Positions 18,022-26,408 of a DNA stretch of 64,000 nt are shown here, piece after piece. The position numbers and the translations under genes are program-made. The DNA is from CANHEE01 sp049316985 (GTDB taxonomy: Bacteria > Bacteroidota > Bacteroidia > Chitinophagales > Saprospiraceae), in contig JBMOJB010000004.1 in assembly GCA_049316985.1 (NCBI GenBank), positions 6,201 through 70,200 of the forward strand. The letters are read 5' to 3'. Below the pieces are notes generated by a model, which made no database searches, was not told the DNA's origin, and was given only the letters and a program-made list of their open reading frames with translations. How positions within the stretch are numbered: position 1 is the stretch's first letter; every line of letters starts with the position of its first letter.

Positions 18022-20898
18022 ATGAACAAGCTCGTATCTTACGATAAATTTGAAGCCAGACATATTGGTGTCAGCAAATCCGAAACAGCTGAAATGCTGG
18101 CAATTGTAAAAGCCGCTACTTTAGACGAATTGATTGATCAGACTGTCCCGACAACTATCAGAAGAAATGGCGAACTAAATCTGCCTGAACCGTTGACAGA
18201 ATACGAGTACCTTGAAGAAATTGTATCAATTGCCCACAAAAATAAAGTACTAAAAAGTGCTATCGGAATGGGTTTTTTTGGTACAGTTACCCCTGCAGTC
18301 ATCCTTAGAAATCTCTTCGAAAATCCTGGATGGTATACCCAGTACACACCTTATCAAGCCGAAATTGCCCAAGGTCGATTAGAGTCTCTTCTAAATTTTC
18401 AGACAATGATAAGTGAGCTCACCGGACTTCCTATAGCAAATGCATCATTATTAGATGAAGGGACTGCAGCTGCAGAAGCGATGACATTGTTTTATCATGA
18501 AAAAAATGCCAAGGCAAAAGCTGAAAAGGCAAACGTGTTTTTGGTTTCTGCTAAAGTATATCCGCATACCGTACAAGTTTTGAAAACCCGTGCAGAGCCG
18601 CTGGATATTGAGGTTAGAGTTGTGCAGGCAGATGGTTTTCATTTTGATGATAAAGTATTTGGTGTGTTGTTGCAATATCCCGATAAAGAGGGAAATGTAA
18701 TTAATTACTCCACATTGATTCAGGAAGCCAAATCTTCTAATGTATTTGTAACCTTGGCATGTGACGTGTTAAGTCTCGCTCTAATCACTCCTCCCGGAGA
18801 GCTAGGTGCAGATTGTGCAGTTGGCACTACTCAGCGATTAGGAGTTCCAATGGGGTTTGGTGGCCCACATGCAGCTTACTTTGCTACCAAAGAGGAATTT
18901 AAAAGGCAAATTCCGGGAAGAATTATAGGTGTTTCTGTTGACGTGCACGGAAACAGAGCACTGCGCATGGCTTTACAAACTCGTGAACAACACATTCGTC
19001 GCGAAAAAGCAACTTCCAATATATGTACTGCGCAAGCCCTTTTAGCCAATATGGCAGCAATGTACGCAGTCTATCATGGGCCGCAGGGCATTCGATCTAT
19101 TGCAGAAAGAATCCATTTCCTTGCGCAAATACTTGACAAAAATTTGAAGAAATTGGGTTTTTCGCAGACCAACACCCATTATTTCGATACAATTCGAATT
19201 GGTAACCTTGATCCGGTTACTGTTAGAAAATTAATGGATGGAGGCGTAGCTAATGGTATTAATTTCTATCAAGGCAACAGCTCAGTACAGATTAGTTTGG
19301 ATGAAACTTACGGTGTAAAAGATATTATTTCAATAATAAGTGTTTTCGCTGCAGTCAAAGGAATCAACTATCAAGCTGAAATCAACGAGCCGATTTCTCT
19401 GCAGCTACCAGAAAATATGATACGCGCCAGTAAGTTACTTACTCATCATGTGTTTAATCAGTATCATTCTGAAAGTAAAATGATGAGGTATCTAAAGCGT
19501 TTGGAGAATCTGGATCTTTCATTAACACACTCAATGATTTCTTTGGGTTCATGTACGATGAAGCTCAATGCGGCAGCTGAAATGATACCTGTGAGTTTAC
19601 CGCAATTTGCCAACATGCATCCATTTGCGCCAGCAGATCAATGCGAAGGTTATGCGCAGATTTTTAAGGAACTTGAGGCTTGGTTATGCGAATGTACAGG
19701 ATTTACTGCTTGTTCACTGCAACCCAATTCAGGTGCACAAGGAGAATATACCGGATTGTTAACCATTCGTGCATATCATATTGCGAAGGGTCAAAGGCAG
19801 CGAAATATCGCATTAATACCTTCTTCAGCGCATGGGACCAATCCGGCAAGTGCTGTTATGGTAGGCATGCAGGTGGTAGTAGTATCTTGTGATGATGAGG
19901 GTAATATTGATTTTGTTGACTTAAAAGCAAAAGCGGAATTTCATAGTGCAAATCTTTCTTGCTTGATGGTTACTTATCCTTCTACACATGGCGTATTTGA
20001 AACCCAGATCCGGGAGATTTGTGATTTAATACATCAGCATGGTGGAAAAGTTTATATGGATGGAGCCAATATGAATGCGCAAGTTGGCCTGACTTCTCCC
20101 GGCTTAATAGGTGCCGACGTATGCCACCTAAATTTGCATAAAACATTCGCGATTCCACATGGAGGTGGGGGCCCAGGTATGGGTCCAATTTGCGTAAATG
20201 AAAGTCTTGCGGCATATTTACCTACACATTCTTTTGTGAAAACAGGAGGAGAAAGCGGGATCTCTGCAGTTTCTTGGGCACCTTATGGAAGTGCGAGTAT
20301 TTTACTGATCTCTTATGCTTATATCAGAATGTTGGGTGCAAAAGGAGTGACCGATTCCACCAAGTACGCCATTTTAAATGCCAATTATATTAAAGCTCGA
20401 TTAGAAGGATTTTACGAAATACTATATACCGGAGAACAAGGCAGAGCTGCGCATGAATTAATTGTTGATCTTCGGCAGTTTAAAGCATTAAATGTAGGCG
20501 CTGAAGATGTTGCAAAGCGCCTGATGGATTATGGGTTTCATGCCCCGACGTTATCTTTTCCCGTAGCAGGAACAATAATGATTGAGCCTACAGAAAGTGA
20601 GGATAAAGATGAGCTGGATCGTTTTTGCAATGCCTTGCTTCAGATACGAAAAGAAATTGATGAAGTCGCAACAGGTGAAGCAGATGAGCATAATAATGTG
20701 TTACATAATGCACCCCATACATTAGCTGTTATAAGTGCGGATATTTGGGATAAACCCTACTCGCGTGAAAAAGCAGCTTTCCCTTTAGCGTACCTTAGGC
20801 ATGGTTACAAATTTTGGCCATCTATTGGTAGGGTAAATAATGCACAAGGCGATCGGAATCTGGTTTGTACTTGTCCTCCTGTTGAAGAGTATGCGTAG
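18022..20898 (+). CDS. gcvP: Glycine dehydrogenase (decarboxylating), P protein
   Basis: This PLP enzyme of the glycine cleavage system decarboxylates glycine and passes the aminomethyl group to the lipoyl arm of GcvH. The product is 958 residues, the full length of the single-chain form with both halves fused. The PLP lysine is Lys707 in the motif NLHKTFAIPHGGGGPG. Other conserved segments are SLGSCTMKLNAAAEM, QPNSGAQGEY and SSAHGTNPASA. There is no signal peptide. The gcvT and gcvH genes are not adjacent, which is common in Bacteroidota. A hairpin terminator follows. Confidence 0.97.
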   Translation: MNKLVSYDKFEARHIGVSKSETAEMLAIVKAATLDELIDQTVPTTIRRNGELNLPEPLTEYEYLEEIVSIAHKNKVLKSAIGMGFFGTVTPAVILRNLFENPGWYTQYTPYQAEIAQGRLESLLNFQTMISELTGLPIANASLLDEGTAAAEAMTLFYHEKNAKAKAEKANVFLVSAKVYPHTVQVLKTRAEPLDIEVRVVQADGFHFDDKVFGVLLQYPDKEGNVINYSTLIQEAKSSNVFVTLACDVLSLALITPPGELGADCAVGTTQRLGVPMGFGGPHAAYFATKEEFKRQIPGRIIGVSVDVHGNRALRMALQTREQHIRREKATSNICTAQALLANMAAMYAVYHGPQGIRSIAERIHFLAQILDKNLKKLGFSQTNTHYFDTIRIGNLDPVTVRKLMDGGVANGINFYQGNSSVQISLDETYGVKDIISIISVFAAVKGINYQAEINEPISLQLPENMIRASKLLTHHVFNQYHSESKMMRYLKRLENLDLSLTHSMISLGSCTMKLNAAAEMIPVSLPQFANMHPFAPADQCEGYAQIFKELEAWLCECTGFTACSLQPNSGAQGEYTGLLTIRAYHIAKGQRQRNIALIPSSAHGTNPASAVMVGMQVVVVSCDDEGNIDFVDLKAKAEFHSANLSCLMVTYPSTHGVFETQIREICDLIHQHGGKVYMDGANMNAQVGLTSPGLIGADVCHLNLHKTFAIPHGGGGPGMGPICVNESLAAYLPTHSFVKTGGESGISAVSWAPYGSASILLISYAYIRMLGAKGVTDSTKYAILNANYIKARLEGFYEILYTGEQGRAAHELIVDLRQFKALNVGAEDVAKRLMDYGFHAPTLSFPVAGTIMIEPTESEDKDELDRFCNALLQIRKEIDEVATGEADEHNNVLHNAPHTLAVISADIWDKPYSREKAAFPLAYLRHGYKFWPSIGRVNNAQGDRNLVCTCPPVEEYA

Positions 20899-20952
20899 TT
20901 CAATATGTACTCAATACACCATATTTAATGAATAGACAATATTCATTTACAT

Positions 20953-21003
20953 ACTCGTATTAATTCACTAATTGCAAATTGGAGGTTAATACGAGTTTTT
21001 TTA
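20953..21003 (+). terminator. Intrinsic terminator after gcvP
   Basis: A perfect 11-bp stem, ACTCGTATTAA / TTAATACGAGT, encloses a 22-base loop and ends in a T run. It separates gcvP from cysQ. Confidence 0.8.
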
Positions 21004-21016
21004 TTAAAATTAGCAC

Positions 21017-21799
21017 ATGCGATATAACCCTGAAAAAATTATTCAAGAAGTTATTCAAATAGCTCAATCCGCAGGGGATTTGATCATGGAAGTGTATGAA
21101 ATGCCAGATTTTGAAATTGAGAATAAATTAGATGACTCCCCGATAACCAAGGCTGATAAGGCTTCAAATAATCTGATTTGCAAATTATTGACTGAAATTA
21201 CTCCGGGTTGTCCAATTATTTCTGAAGAAAATGAACTTCCTGAGTATGAGGTGCGAAGTAAATTTCAACAATATTGGTTGGTAGATCCATTAGATGGTAC
21301 AAAAGAATTTATAAATAGAAATGGTGAATTTGCTGTAAATATTGCTCTATTGGAAGAAAATAGGCCTGTACTTGGAGTAGTTTATTTGCCGGTATACAAG
21401 GAAATGTATTGTGCTATTAAAGGACAAGGGGCTTGGAAGATAAAGCATAATGTATCAAACAAAATCAATGTATCTTCATTCAAAATGAATGATACTGGAC
21501 TAATTATAGCTGTAACCCGTTCTCATTTTAATCAACAAACTGCTGATTTTGTTGCTCATTTGAATTTTCCTTGCATTGTTGAAAAAGGCAGTGCGATTAA
21601 GATGCTGATGATTGCAGAGGGAAAGGCGCACATACATCCGCGATTTGGCACAACTATGGAATGGGACACCGCTGCTCCTCAAATCATTGTGGAAGAAGCA
21701 GGTGGAGAAGTTTTACAACATGACCAAACTCCAGTAGTTTATAACAAGGAGAACTTGAAAAATCCAGATTTTGTAGTGTTTGGGAAACTAATTTATTAG
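21017..21799 (+). CDS. cysQ: 3'(2'),5'-bisphosphate nucleotidase CysQ
   Basis: CysQ hydrolyses PAP, the by-product of sulfate assimilation and sulfation, to AMP and phosphate. The 260-residue protein carries the inositol-monophosphatase-fold metal ligands: Glu70-Glu71 (SEEN), Asp90 and Asp93 (WLVDPLDGTKEF) and Asp217 (EWDTAAPQ). It is close to the usual length of the family. It starts at the ATG at 21017, just after the gcvP terminator, so it must have its own promoter; none is obvious in the short gap. It converges on the collagen-like gene. Confidence 0.93.
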   Translation: MRYNPEKIIQEVIQIAQSAGDLIMEVYEMPDFEIENKLDDSPITKADKASNNLICKLLTEITPGCPIISEENELPEYEVRSKFQQYWLVDPLDGTKEFINRNGEFAVNIALLEENRPVLGVVYLPVYKEMYCAIKGQGAWKIKHNVSNKINVSSFKMNDTGLIIAVTRSHFNQQTADFVAHLNFPCIVEKGSAIKMLMIAEGKAHIHPRFGTTMEWDTAAPQIIVEEAGGEVLQHDQTPVVYNKENLKNPDFVVFGKLIY

Positions 21800-21827
21800 T
21801 ATATTAATTTCTGCTAATAAACTCAGT

Positions 21828-23582
21828 TTAAGGACACGCTATTGCCGTAAATACGGGCTGACCTGAGTCATTAACCGTCATTCTCCAACATGCGCCATTG
21901 GGAGACTTCATTATTACTCCCTTGGCTGCGTCGTCAATGTAAACATCTCCATTTGTTATATGCAATTTGGCACTTGGATTTGTTGTACCGATTCCTACAT
22001 TACCTTGATTATTTATCAACATTTTTGTTCCCGAAGTAGGACCAGTGGTGTTGGTTTCGAATCTAATATTTCCATTTGGATGGTATGCCCTTAAAATCAA
22101 ATTTGGACTAGTCGTTGAGAGCTGTCCGCTATCATCGTATCCTGATATTCCATAATTGGCATCGTGGTGAGTAATTGAAGTTCTACCTGCAGAGCCTCCA
22201 GCAGTTTGCAGTACCAGTGAGGCAATCGCGCCAGATCCAGTTGCTGTATTATTTAAGACCAAAAAGTCTCTCAATGGATTTCCAAATCCCGATTGGTTTC
22301 CTTGGATTGTCAAATAATTAGTAGGAGAACTCGTGCCGATTCCCACTTTACCGGAGTTAGTATTGTATATATCAGCTCCATTAGGAGCCCAATAGCCCGA
22401 GGAATTGGGCAGTGTAATTGAGCCACCACCATTTGATAGGCTGATTGTATTACCTGTTAATCCTAATGTTTGGATTTCATTGGTATTGCTTAGATCTCCT
22501 GTATTGCTGATTACATTACCAAGGATTGATATACCGTTACCAGCGGTGTATGAACCTGCCGGACCAGTAGCTCCTTGAGGGCCTTGCGCTCCAGCCGGAC
22601 CTTGAATCCCAGGAATTCCTTGTGGACCAGCGAGGCCTTGAATACCTGCAATTCCTTGAGGGCCTTGTGGGCCAACCGGGCCACCTGGATCTCCAGTATC
22701 ACCTTTAACACCTTGAGGTCCCTGAAGACCAATCGGGCCTTGAGGACCAATTGGGCCCGTGAATCCGTTGTCTCCTTTGTCACCCTTGACTCCCTGCAAG
22801 CCATTAAGCCCTTGCGAACCTTGAGAGCCAGTATCTCCTTTGTCACCCTTCGGTCCTTGGATACCTTGTGCGCCGGTGTTTCCCTTTGCTCCAGAATCTC
22901 CTTTGTCACCTTTTGGGCCTGCATCGCCAATAGAACCGATGTCACCTTTATCACCTTTCACACCTGGAATTCCCTGAGGACCTTGTGGGCCGACATCGCC
23001 CTTATCTCCTTTTGCGCCACCTAAATTTGGTAGTTCTATAGTTCCTCCTCCTTTTGATAAGGAAAGTTTTGTTCCATTAAGATCTAATTGTTGGATTTCG
23101 TTGGTTGAATCAAGATCACCTGTATTTGAGACAATTAAATCTTCAATTTTTATTCCTACGCCAGCTTTTACGGTATCACCACTATGTTTGGCAAATTGTG
23201 CGTAAGGCGCACTTAACAATTCCGAAGTCCCCATATAATTAAAATTTAATGAAGCGTCTTCACTAAATCCAATTCGCAGAAAGTGTCTTTTTTTTCCCCA
23301 TTCAACATCAGAAAAACGACCATTATCAGATTGGCCTCTGCCGATTTCTACCTCAACCATTCCAAATGAATTGGTATTGACAAAGTGGTTTTCCGAGAAT
23401 GCCACTTGACCAGTAATGCTGTCTTCAACAATTCCAATATGTAAACCTACTTTTTTATTAAGAATCAAACTTCCATCAGATTTGCGAACTACAGTTTGAT
23501 AACTGAAAGCCTCTGGAAAGCTTTGGGCAAATAAAAATTTTACAAAAATGCTTAGCGAAAATACCAACAATAGCTTTTTCAT
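21828..23582 (-). CDS. Secreted collagen-like (Gly-X-Y) protein
   Basis: The 584-residue protein has a signal peptide (MKKLLLVFSLSIFVKFLFAQ) and an N-terminal domain of about 165 residues. A collagen-like region from about residue 189 to 345 follows, with about 52 Gly-X-Y triplets rich in GDKGD and GPQGPQG and one break (GDPGGPV). The collagen stretch is flanked by two copies of the same unit, (V/I)SNTGDL..TNEIQ.L...L.LS.GGG.I.LPN, near residues 152-186 and 358-393. The C-terminal part has GIGTSSP and GIGTTNPSAKLHI motifs, as in tail-fibre-like proteins. It probably forms a trimeric surface fibre. It lies 6 bases after the upstream T9SS-cargo gene, in one operon. There is no sorting tail. Confidence 0.85.
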   Translation of the reverse strand: MKKLLLVFSLSIFVKFLFAQSFPEAFSYQTVVRKSDGSLILNKKVGLHIGIVEDSITGQVAFSENHFVNTNSFGMVEVEIGRGQSDNGRFSDVEWGKKRHFLRIGFSEDASLNFNYMGTSELLSAPYAQFAKHSGDTVKAGVGIKIEDLIVSNTGDLDSTNEIQQLDLNGTKLSLSKGGGTIELPNLGGAKGDKGDVGPQGPQGIPGVKGDKGDIGSIGDAGPKGDKGDSGAKGNTGAQGIQGPKGDKGDTGSQGSQGLNGLQGVKGDKGDNGFTGPIGPQGPIGLQGPQGVKGDTGDPGGPVGPQGPQGIAGIQGLAGPQGIPGIQGPAGAQGPQGATGPAGSYTAGNGISILGNVISNTGDLSNTNEIQTLGLTGNTISLSNGGGSITLPNSSGYWAPNGADIYNTNSGKVGIGTSSPTNYLTIQGNQSGFGNPLRDFLVLNNTATGSGAIASLVLQTAGGSAGRTSITHHDANYGISGYDDSGQLSTTSPNLILRAYHPNGNIRFETNTTGPTSGTKMLINNQGNVGIGTTNPSAKLHITNGDVYIDDAAKGVIMKSPNGACWRMTVNDSGQPVFTAIACP

Positions 23583-23588
23583 TGTGCT

Positions 23589-24077
23589 TTATTTAGTTAA
23601 TTTAATGACTTGAAAGGATTTTAATAAGGTGTTTTTCTTAAATATACTTACGATATAGTTTCCATCCGGTAAATACGATAAATCAATATTTCCTTCTTTG
23701 CTAATAACATCAGTAACTGAAATTTGCTGTGAGTTATTTGAAGAGAGATATATTTTCAAATCTTCAATTTGCTCATTTTTAATTTTAAAATTTAATAAAT
23801 TGGTTGTAGGATTCGGAAATAAAGTGAATTCAAAATCTGGAGAGAGATCATTTGTCTTTACAATAGTAATTTCTGACTGCTGAAAACCTTGCGTAAGAAT
23901 ATTGCCAGAAGAAATCAATGTTTTTACAGCAGTCTGACTGACGGTTTCTTGCAAAATATATCCATTATTTGAGTAGGTATGCCCAAAATTACTTAAAACT
24001 TTCCGTTCAATAATTTGTGCATTTATATTAATGGAATATGTTTCTAAAAATAATATTATAACTATTAAGTTCTTCAT
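23589..24077 (-). CDS. Small secreted protein with T9SS type A sorting tail
   Basis: The 162-residue protein has a signal peptide (MKNLIVIILFLETYSININAQ) and a short mature part containing SQTAVKTLISSGNILTQGFQ, a segment often seen just before sorting tails. It ends in a clear T9SS type A domain from about residue 84: FTLFPNPTTNLLNFKI, then LPDGNYIVSIF and the lysine-rich end. With so little besides the tail it may be a surface adaptor. It is the first gene of a pair with the collagen-like protein 6 bases downstream, so the two are probably displayed together. Confidence 0.85.
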   Translation of the reverse strand: MKNLIVIILFLETYSININAQIIERKVLSNFGHTYSNNGYILQETVSQTAVKTLISSGNILTQGFQQSEITIVKTNDLSPDFEFTLFPNPTTNLLNFKIKNEQIEDLKIYLSSNNSQQISVTDVISKEGNIDLSYLPDGNYIVSIFKKNTLLKSFQVIKLTK

Positions 24078-24156
24078 TCTTTTTTATAACAAAACTATAA
24101 TTTAATTTATAATTATTCTAATAATTATTTTTCAATTTTGAAATTTCGACGTAAAA

Positions 24157-24185
24157 CAAAGGTAATAGCAGACTTTTGTGCCAAA
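24157..24185 (-). promoter_or_regulatory. Possible promoter of the collagen-like operon
   Basis: On the minus strand TTTG (24182-24185) is followed after 17 bases by TACCTTTG (24157-24164). This would give a leader of about 75 bases. A second -7-like box, TAGTTTTG, lies at 24090-24097, so the true start is uncertain. Confidence 0.4.
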
Positions 24186-24435
24186 TCATTATAAAAATTA
24201 CAGTTACAATGATCTACTTATTTAAATTTTCCATTATTTTCTCAGATTTATGAAAATTATCACTTCAAACATATTTTAAAAACTCGTTAAAATAATGCCT
24301 GTTTGCTAAACTATGCGATCATTCGTACGTTAAAGGAACCCAAAGTTAGAAGCTTAAATGGAGCCATTATAGAGAATTTTATTTCTTTTTGGTTAAAATT
24401 TGTATATTTTAAACTTATTACTATTTTTGAAAAAG

Positions 24436-25191
24436 ATGAGAAAGTTATTAATTTTTTTATTAAAAAAGTTCAATTATCAGCTAATAAAATTAGATTCTGA
24501 TAATAGAATGCGCAATTATCCTGATTTTAATTCAGATATTGTTGATATTGTTGCTAAAGTCAAGCCATATACCATGACTTCACCCGAAAGAATTTATGCT
24601 CTTGTAAATGCTGTCGAGTATATTGCCAAAAATGAAATTAAAGGTGATATTGTTGAGTGCGGAGTGTGGAAAGGTGGAAGTACAATGGCTGCAGCCTACA
24701 GTTTACTCAATTATCGCGACAGTAACCGACAGCTGTTTTTGTATGATACTTTTGAAGGTATGTCAGAACCAACAGAAGTTGATAAGCATTTTGATGGAAA
24801 TATGGCCGAAGATTTACTAAATTCTGCTGATAAAATTAAAGATCAGATTTGGTGTTACTCAACTTTAGATGAAGTAAAAGTAAACATGGAAAAGACCAAA
24901 TATCCAGCTTCCAGAGTTAGGTATATTAAAGGGAAAGTGGAAGATACTATCCCTGCTAATCTTCCGGGAGAAATCGCTATATTAAGATTAGATACTGACT
25001 GGTACGAAAGTACAAAACACGAAATGGAACATCTCTTTCCACTATTGGTTAGAGGTGGTGTATTAATCATTGATGACTATGGGCATTGGCAAGGAGCCAG
25101 AAAAGCAATTGATGAGTATCTGACCGAAAATAGCATAACTATTTTGCTTAATAGAATAGATTATACAGGAAGAATAGGAATTAAAATGTAA
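24436..25191 (+). CDS. TylF/macrocin O-methyltransferase-like protein
   Basis: The 251-residue protein fits the TylF family of class I SAM-dependent methyltransferases. The SAM site GDIVECGVWKGGSTM is followed by LYDTFEGMSEP and by the acidic IIDDYGHWQGARKA metal-binding segment. Family members methylate sugar hydroxyls in antibiotics and also act on polysaccharide sugars, so an envelope-glycan or exopolysaccharide substrate is possible but not shown. I chose the ATG at 24436 (MRKLLIFLLKKFN), preceded by GAAAAAG; another in-frame ATG lies at 24400. It stands alone and ends at a bidirectional terminator. Confidence 0.8.
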   Translation: MRKLLIFLLKKFNYQLIKLDSDNRMRNYPDFNSDIVDIVAKVKPYTMTSPERIYALVNAVEYIAKNEIKGDIVECGVWKGGSTMAAAYSLLNYRDSNRQLFLYDTFEGMSEPTEVDKHFDGNMAEDLLNSADKIKDQIWCYSTLDEVKVNMEKTKYPASRVRYIKGKVEDTIPANLPGEIAILRLDTDWYESTKHEMEHLFPLLVRGGVLIIDDYGHWQGARKAIDEYLTENSITILLNRIDYTGRIGIKM

Positions 25192-25194
25192 TTC

Positions 25195-25235
25195 AAAAAA
25201 GCCGCCCATTCAATTCGAATAAGCGGCTTTTTTTT
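25195..25235. terminator. Bidirectional terminator
   Basis: The stem AAAAAAGCCGC / GCGGCTTTTTT encloses a 17-base loop. It follows the methyltransferase stop directly and overlaps the 3' end of the gene on the opposite strand. Confidence 0.88.
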
Positions 25236-25581
25236 AGTTCTTAGGCTCTTCAGGAGTATCAGCTCCAGAAAACGATTTTTTAAGCTCATCGATTTTGCCC
25301 AATGCAATTTCCTTCAAATCATTAGCTTTTTCAATAATGTTTTGCGTAATTTCGCTGTTTGTTACATCTTCTTTGATTTCCGCAGCCTTTTCCATTGCTG
25401 CGTCTTTTAGTTGATTGGCCTTTTCCATAACTGTATTGGAAAATTCTCCACTCTCAACATCAGCTTGAAATTCTTTTGCTTTTTCTAAGGCAGCATCTTT
25501 CATTTCATCTAATTTTTCTACAGCATCTGAAGCGACATCCTGTATCTTTTCCATCATGTTTTTAATTGAATCTAGTCCCAT
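25234..25581 (-). CDS. Small helical repeat protein (YtxH/apolipoprotein-like)
   Basis: The 115-residue product from the ATG at 25581 (MGLDSIKNMMEK) is almost entirely amphipathic helix. It contains repeats of the type EKA.(E/Q)LKD.A(M/L).KA with spacings near 11 and 33 residues, rich in Lys, Glu and Ala. This resembles YtxH-like or LEA/apolipoprotein-like helical proteins, whose function is usually unknown and sometimes linked to stress. A longer frame starting at 25638 exists but has no support. It is the last gene of the yidD-DoxX cluster, 68 bases after DoxX. Confidence 0.6.
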   Translation of the reverse strand: MGLDSIKNMMEKIQDVASDAVEKLDEMKDAALEKAKEFQADVESGEFSNTVMEKANQLKDAAMEKAAEIKEDVTNSEITQNIIEKANDLKEIALGKIDELKKSFSGADTPEEPKN

Positions 25582-25649
25582 TTTTTGTTTATTTTTTGGT
25601 GAATAATTATTTATAAATTGAAGAAGGAAGCTAATCATGTAATAGTTCT

Positions 25650-26063
25650 TTAGTTGACTTTGGTTGTGGCAAGTAGCCTTTTGATACTGTATTTACCGGC
25701 ACCATTTGCAGATAAGATCATCAGGCCGCCCATTACAGATATATTCTTAAGAAACATTATCTGATCAAAATAAGCGTTCTCAGAATCATATTTCCAAAAT
25801 TGGTAGACGGCAAAAGTATAGGGCAGCCAATAGACACAAATCAAAAGCGTTCCAATACCAACCCGATACCCTATACCAACTAGGGTCGCACCAATTGTAA
25901 GTGCAACGATGGAGGCATGGTATAGAAATTCCGGCTTCCAGGTAAATCCATATTCAGACATGAGCTTCAATGTAAATGTTTTATCTGTGCTTTTATCAAT
26001 AGCAAGATATATAAAAACAGAAGCCAAAAACAATCTCCCTATTAAATCTAAAATATCCTTCAT
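25650..26063 (-). CDS. DoxX-like membrane protein
   Basis: The 137-residue product from the ATG at 26063 (MKDILDLIGRLFLASVFIYLAIDK) has four hydrophobic segments arranged as in DoxX/DoxD-like proteins. These include LTIGATLVGIGYRVGIGTLLIC and a C-terminal FLKNISVMGGLMILSANG segment. The family is linked to quinone or thiol redox chemistry in some species, but its members are mostly uncharacterised. It lies 7 bases after yidD and is translated with it. The longer frame upstream would run through yidD and is rejected. Confidence 0.75.
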   Translation of the reverse strand: MKDILDLIGRLFLASVFIYLAIDKSTDKTFTLKLMSEYGFTWKPEFLYHASIVALTIGATLVGIGYRVGIGTLLICVYWLPYTFAVYQFWKYDSENAYFDQIMFLKNISVMGGLMILSANGAGKYSIKRLLATTKVN

Positions 26064-26070
26064 TTGTAAT

Positions 26071-26310
26071 TTACTCTTTTTTTTGCTTTGGTACCGGGTC
26101 AAAACCATGCCCACCCCAAGGATGACAACGACCAATTCTTTTTAGTCCCAACCATAATCCTTTCAATATTCCCCACTCTTCAATAGCTTGGATCATATAG
26201 TGTGAACAAGTTGGTTGATACCTGCATTTATTGGTTCCCAAGTGTGGCGAAATAAATATCTGATAAAAACGAACCGGCAGTATAAATAAACGTTTAAGTA
26301 AATGATTCAT
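26071..26310 (-). CDS. yidD: Membrane protein insertion efficiency factor YidD
   Basis: The 79-residue protein has the YidD signature: an amphipathic N-terminal segment (LPVRFYQIFISPHLG), the conserved CRYQPTCSHYMIQAIEEWG and the end RIGRCHPWGGHGFDPVP. YidD sits at the inner membrane near the YidC insertase and helps insertion of membrane proteins. In many genomes it lies with rpmH, rnpA and yidC, but here it heads a cluster with a DoxX-like gene. A -7 box lies only 5 bases before the ATG. Confidence 0.95.
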   Translation of the reverse strand: MNHLLKRLFILPVRFYQIFISPHLGTNKCRYQPTCSHYMIQAIEEWGILKGLWLGLKRIGRCHPWGGHGFDPVPKQKKE

Positions 26311-26315
26311 TTTCG

Positions 26316-26323
26316 CAAAGATA
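26316..26323 (-). promoter_or_regulatory. -7 box (TATCTTTG) for yidD
   Basis: On the minus strand TATCTTTG ends 5 bases before the yidD ATG, so the predicted transcript would be nearly leaderless. No clear -33 element is seen at the expected distance. Confidence 0.45.
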
Positions 26324-26379
26324 ATAAATGAAAATTCTAATTTTTACATAAAATGGATATTTCGTAGCATTCTTAATCC

Positions 26380-26387
26380 TATTTTTG
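26380..26387 (+). promoter_or_regulatory. -7 box (TATTTTTG) for the Asp-box protein
   Basis: TATTTTTG matches the consensus and predicts transcription from about 26393. This favours the ATG at 26409 over the one at 26385, which would lie inside the promoter. Confidence 0.45.
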
Positions 26388-26408
26388 TTCCCAATATCTA
26401 AATTTGAA

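Noticed and set aside
22511..23024. Frames on both strands over the collagen repeats
   Set aside because: They are out-of-frame readings of the Gly-X-Y repeat. The signal peptide and domains support only the minus-strand frame of the 584-residue protein.
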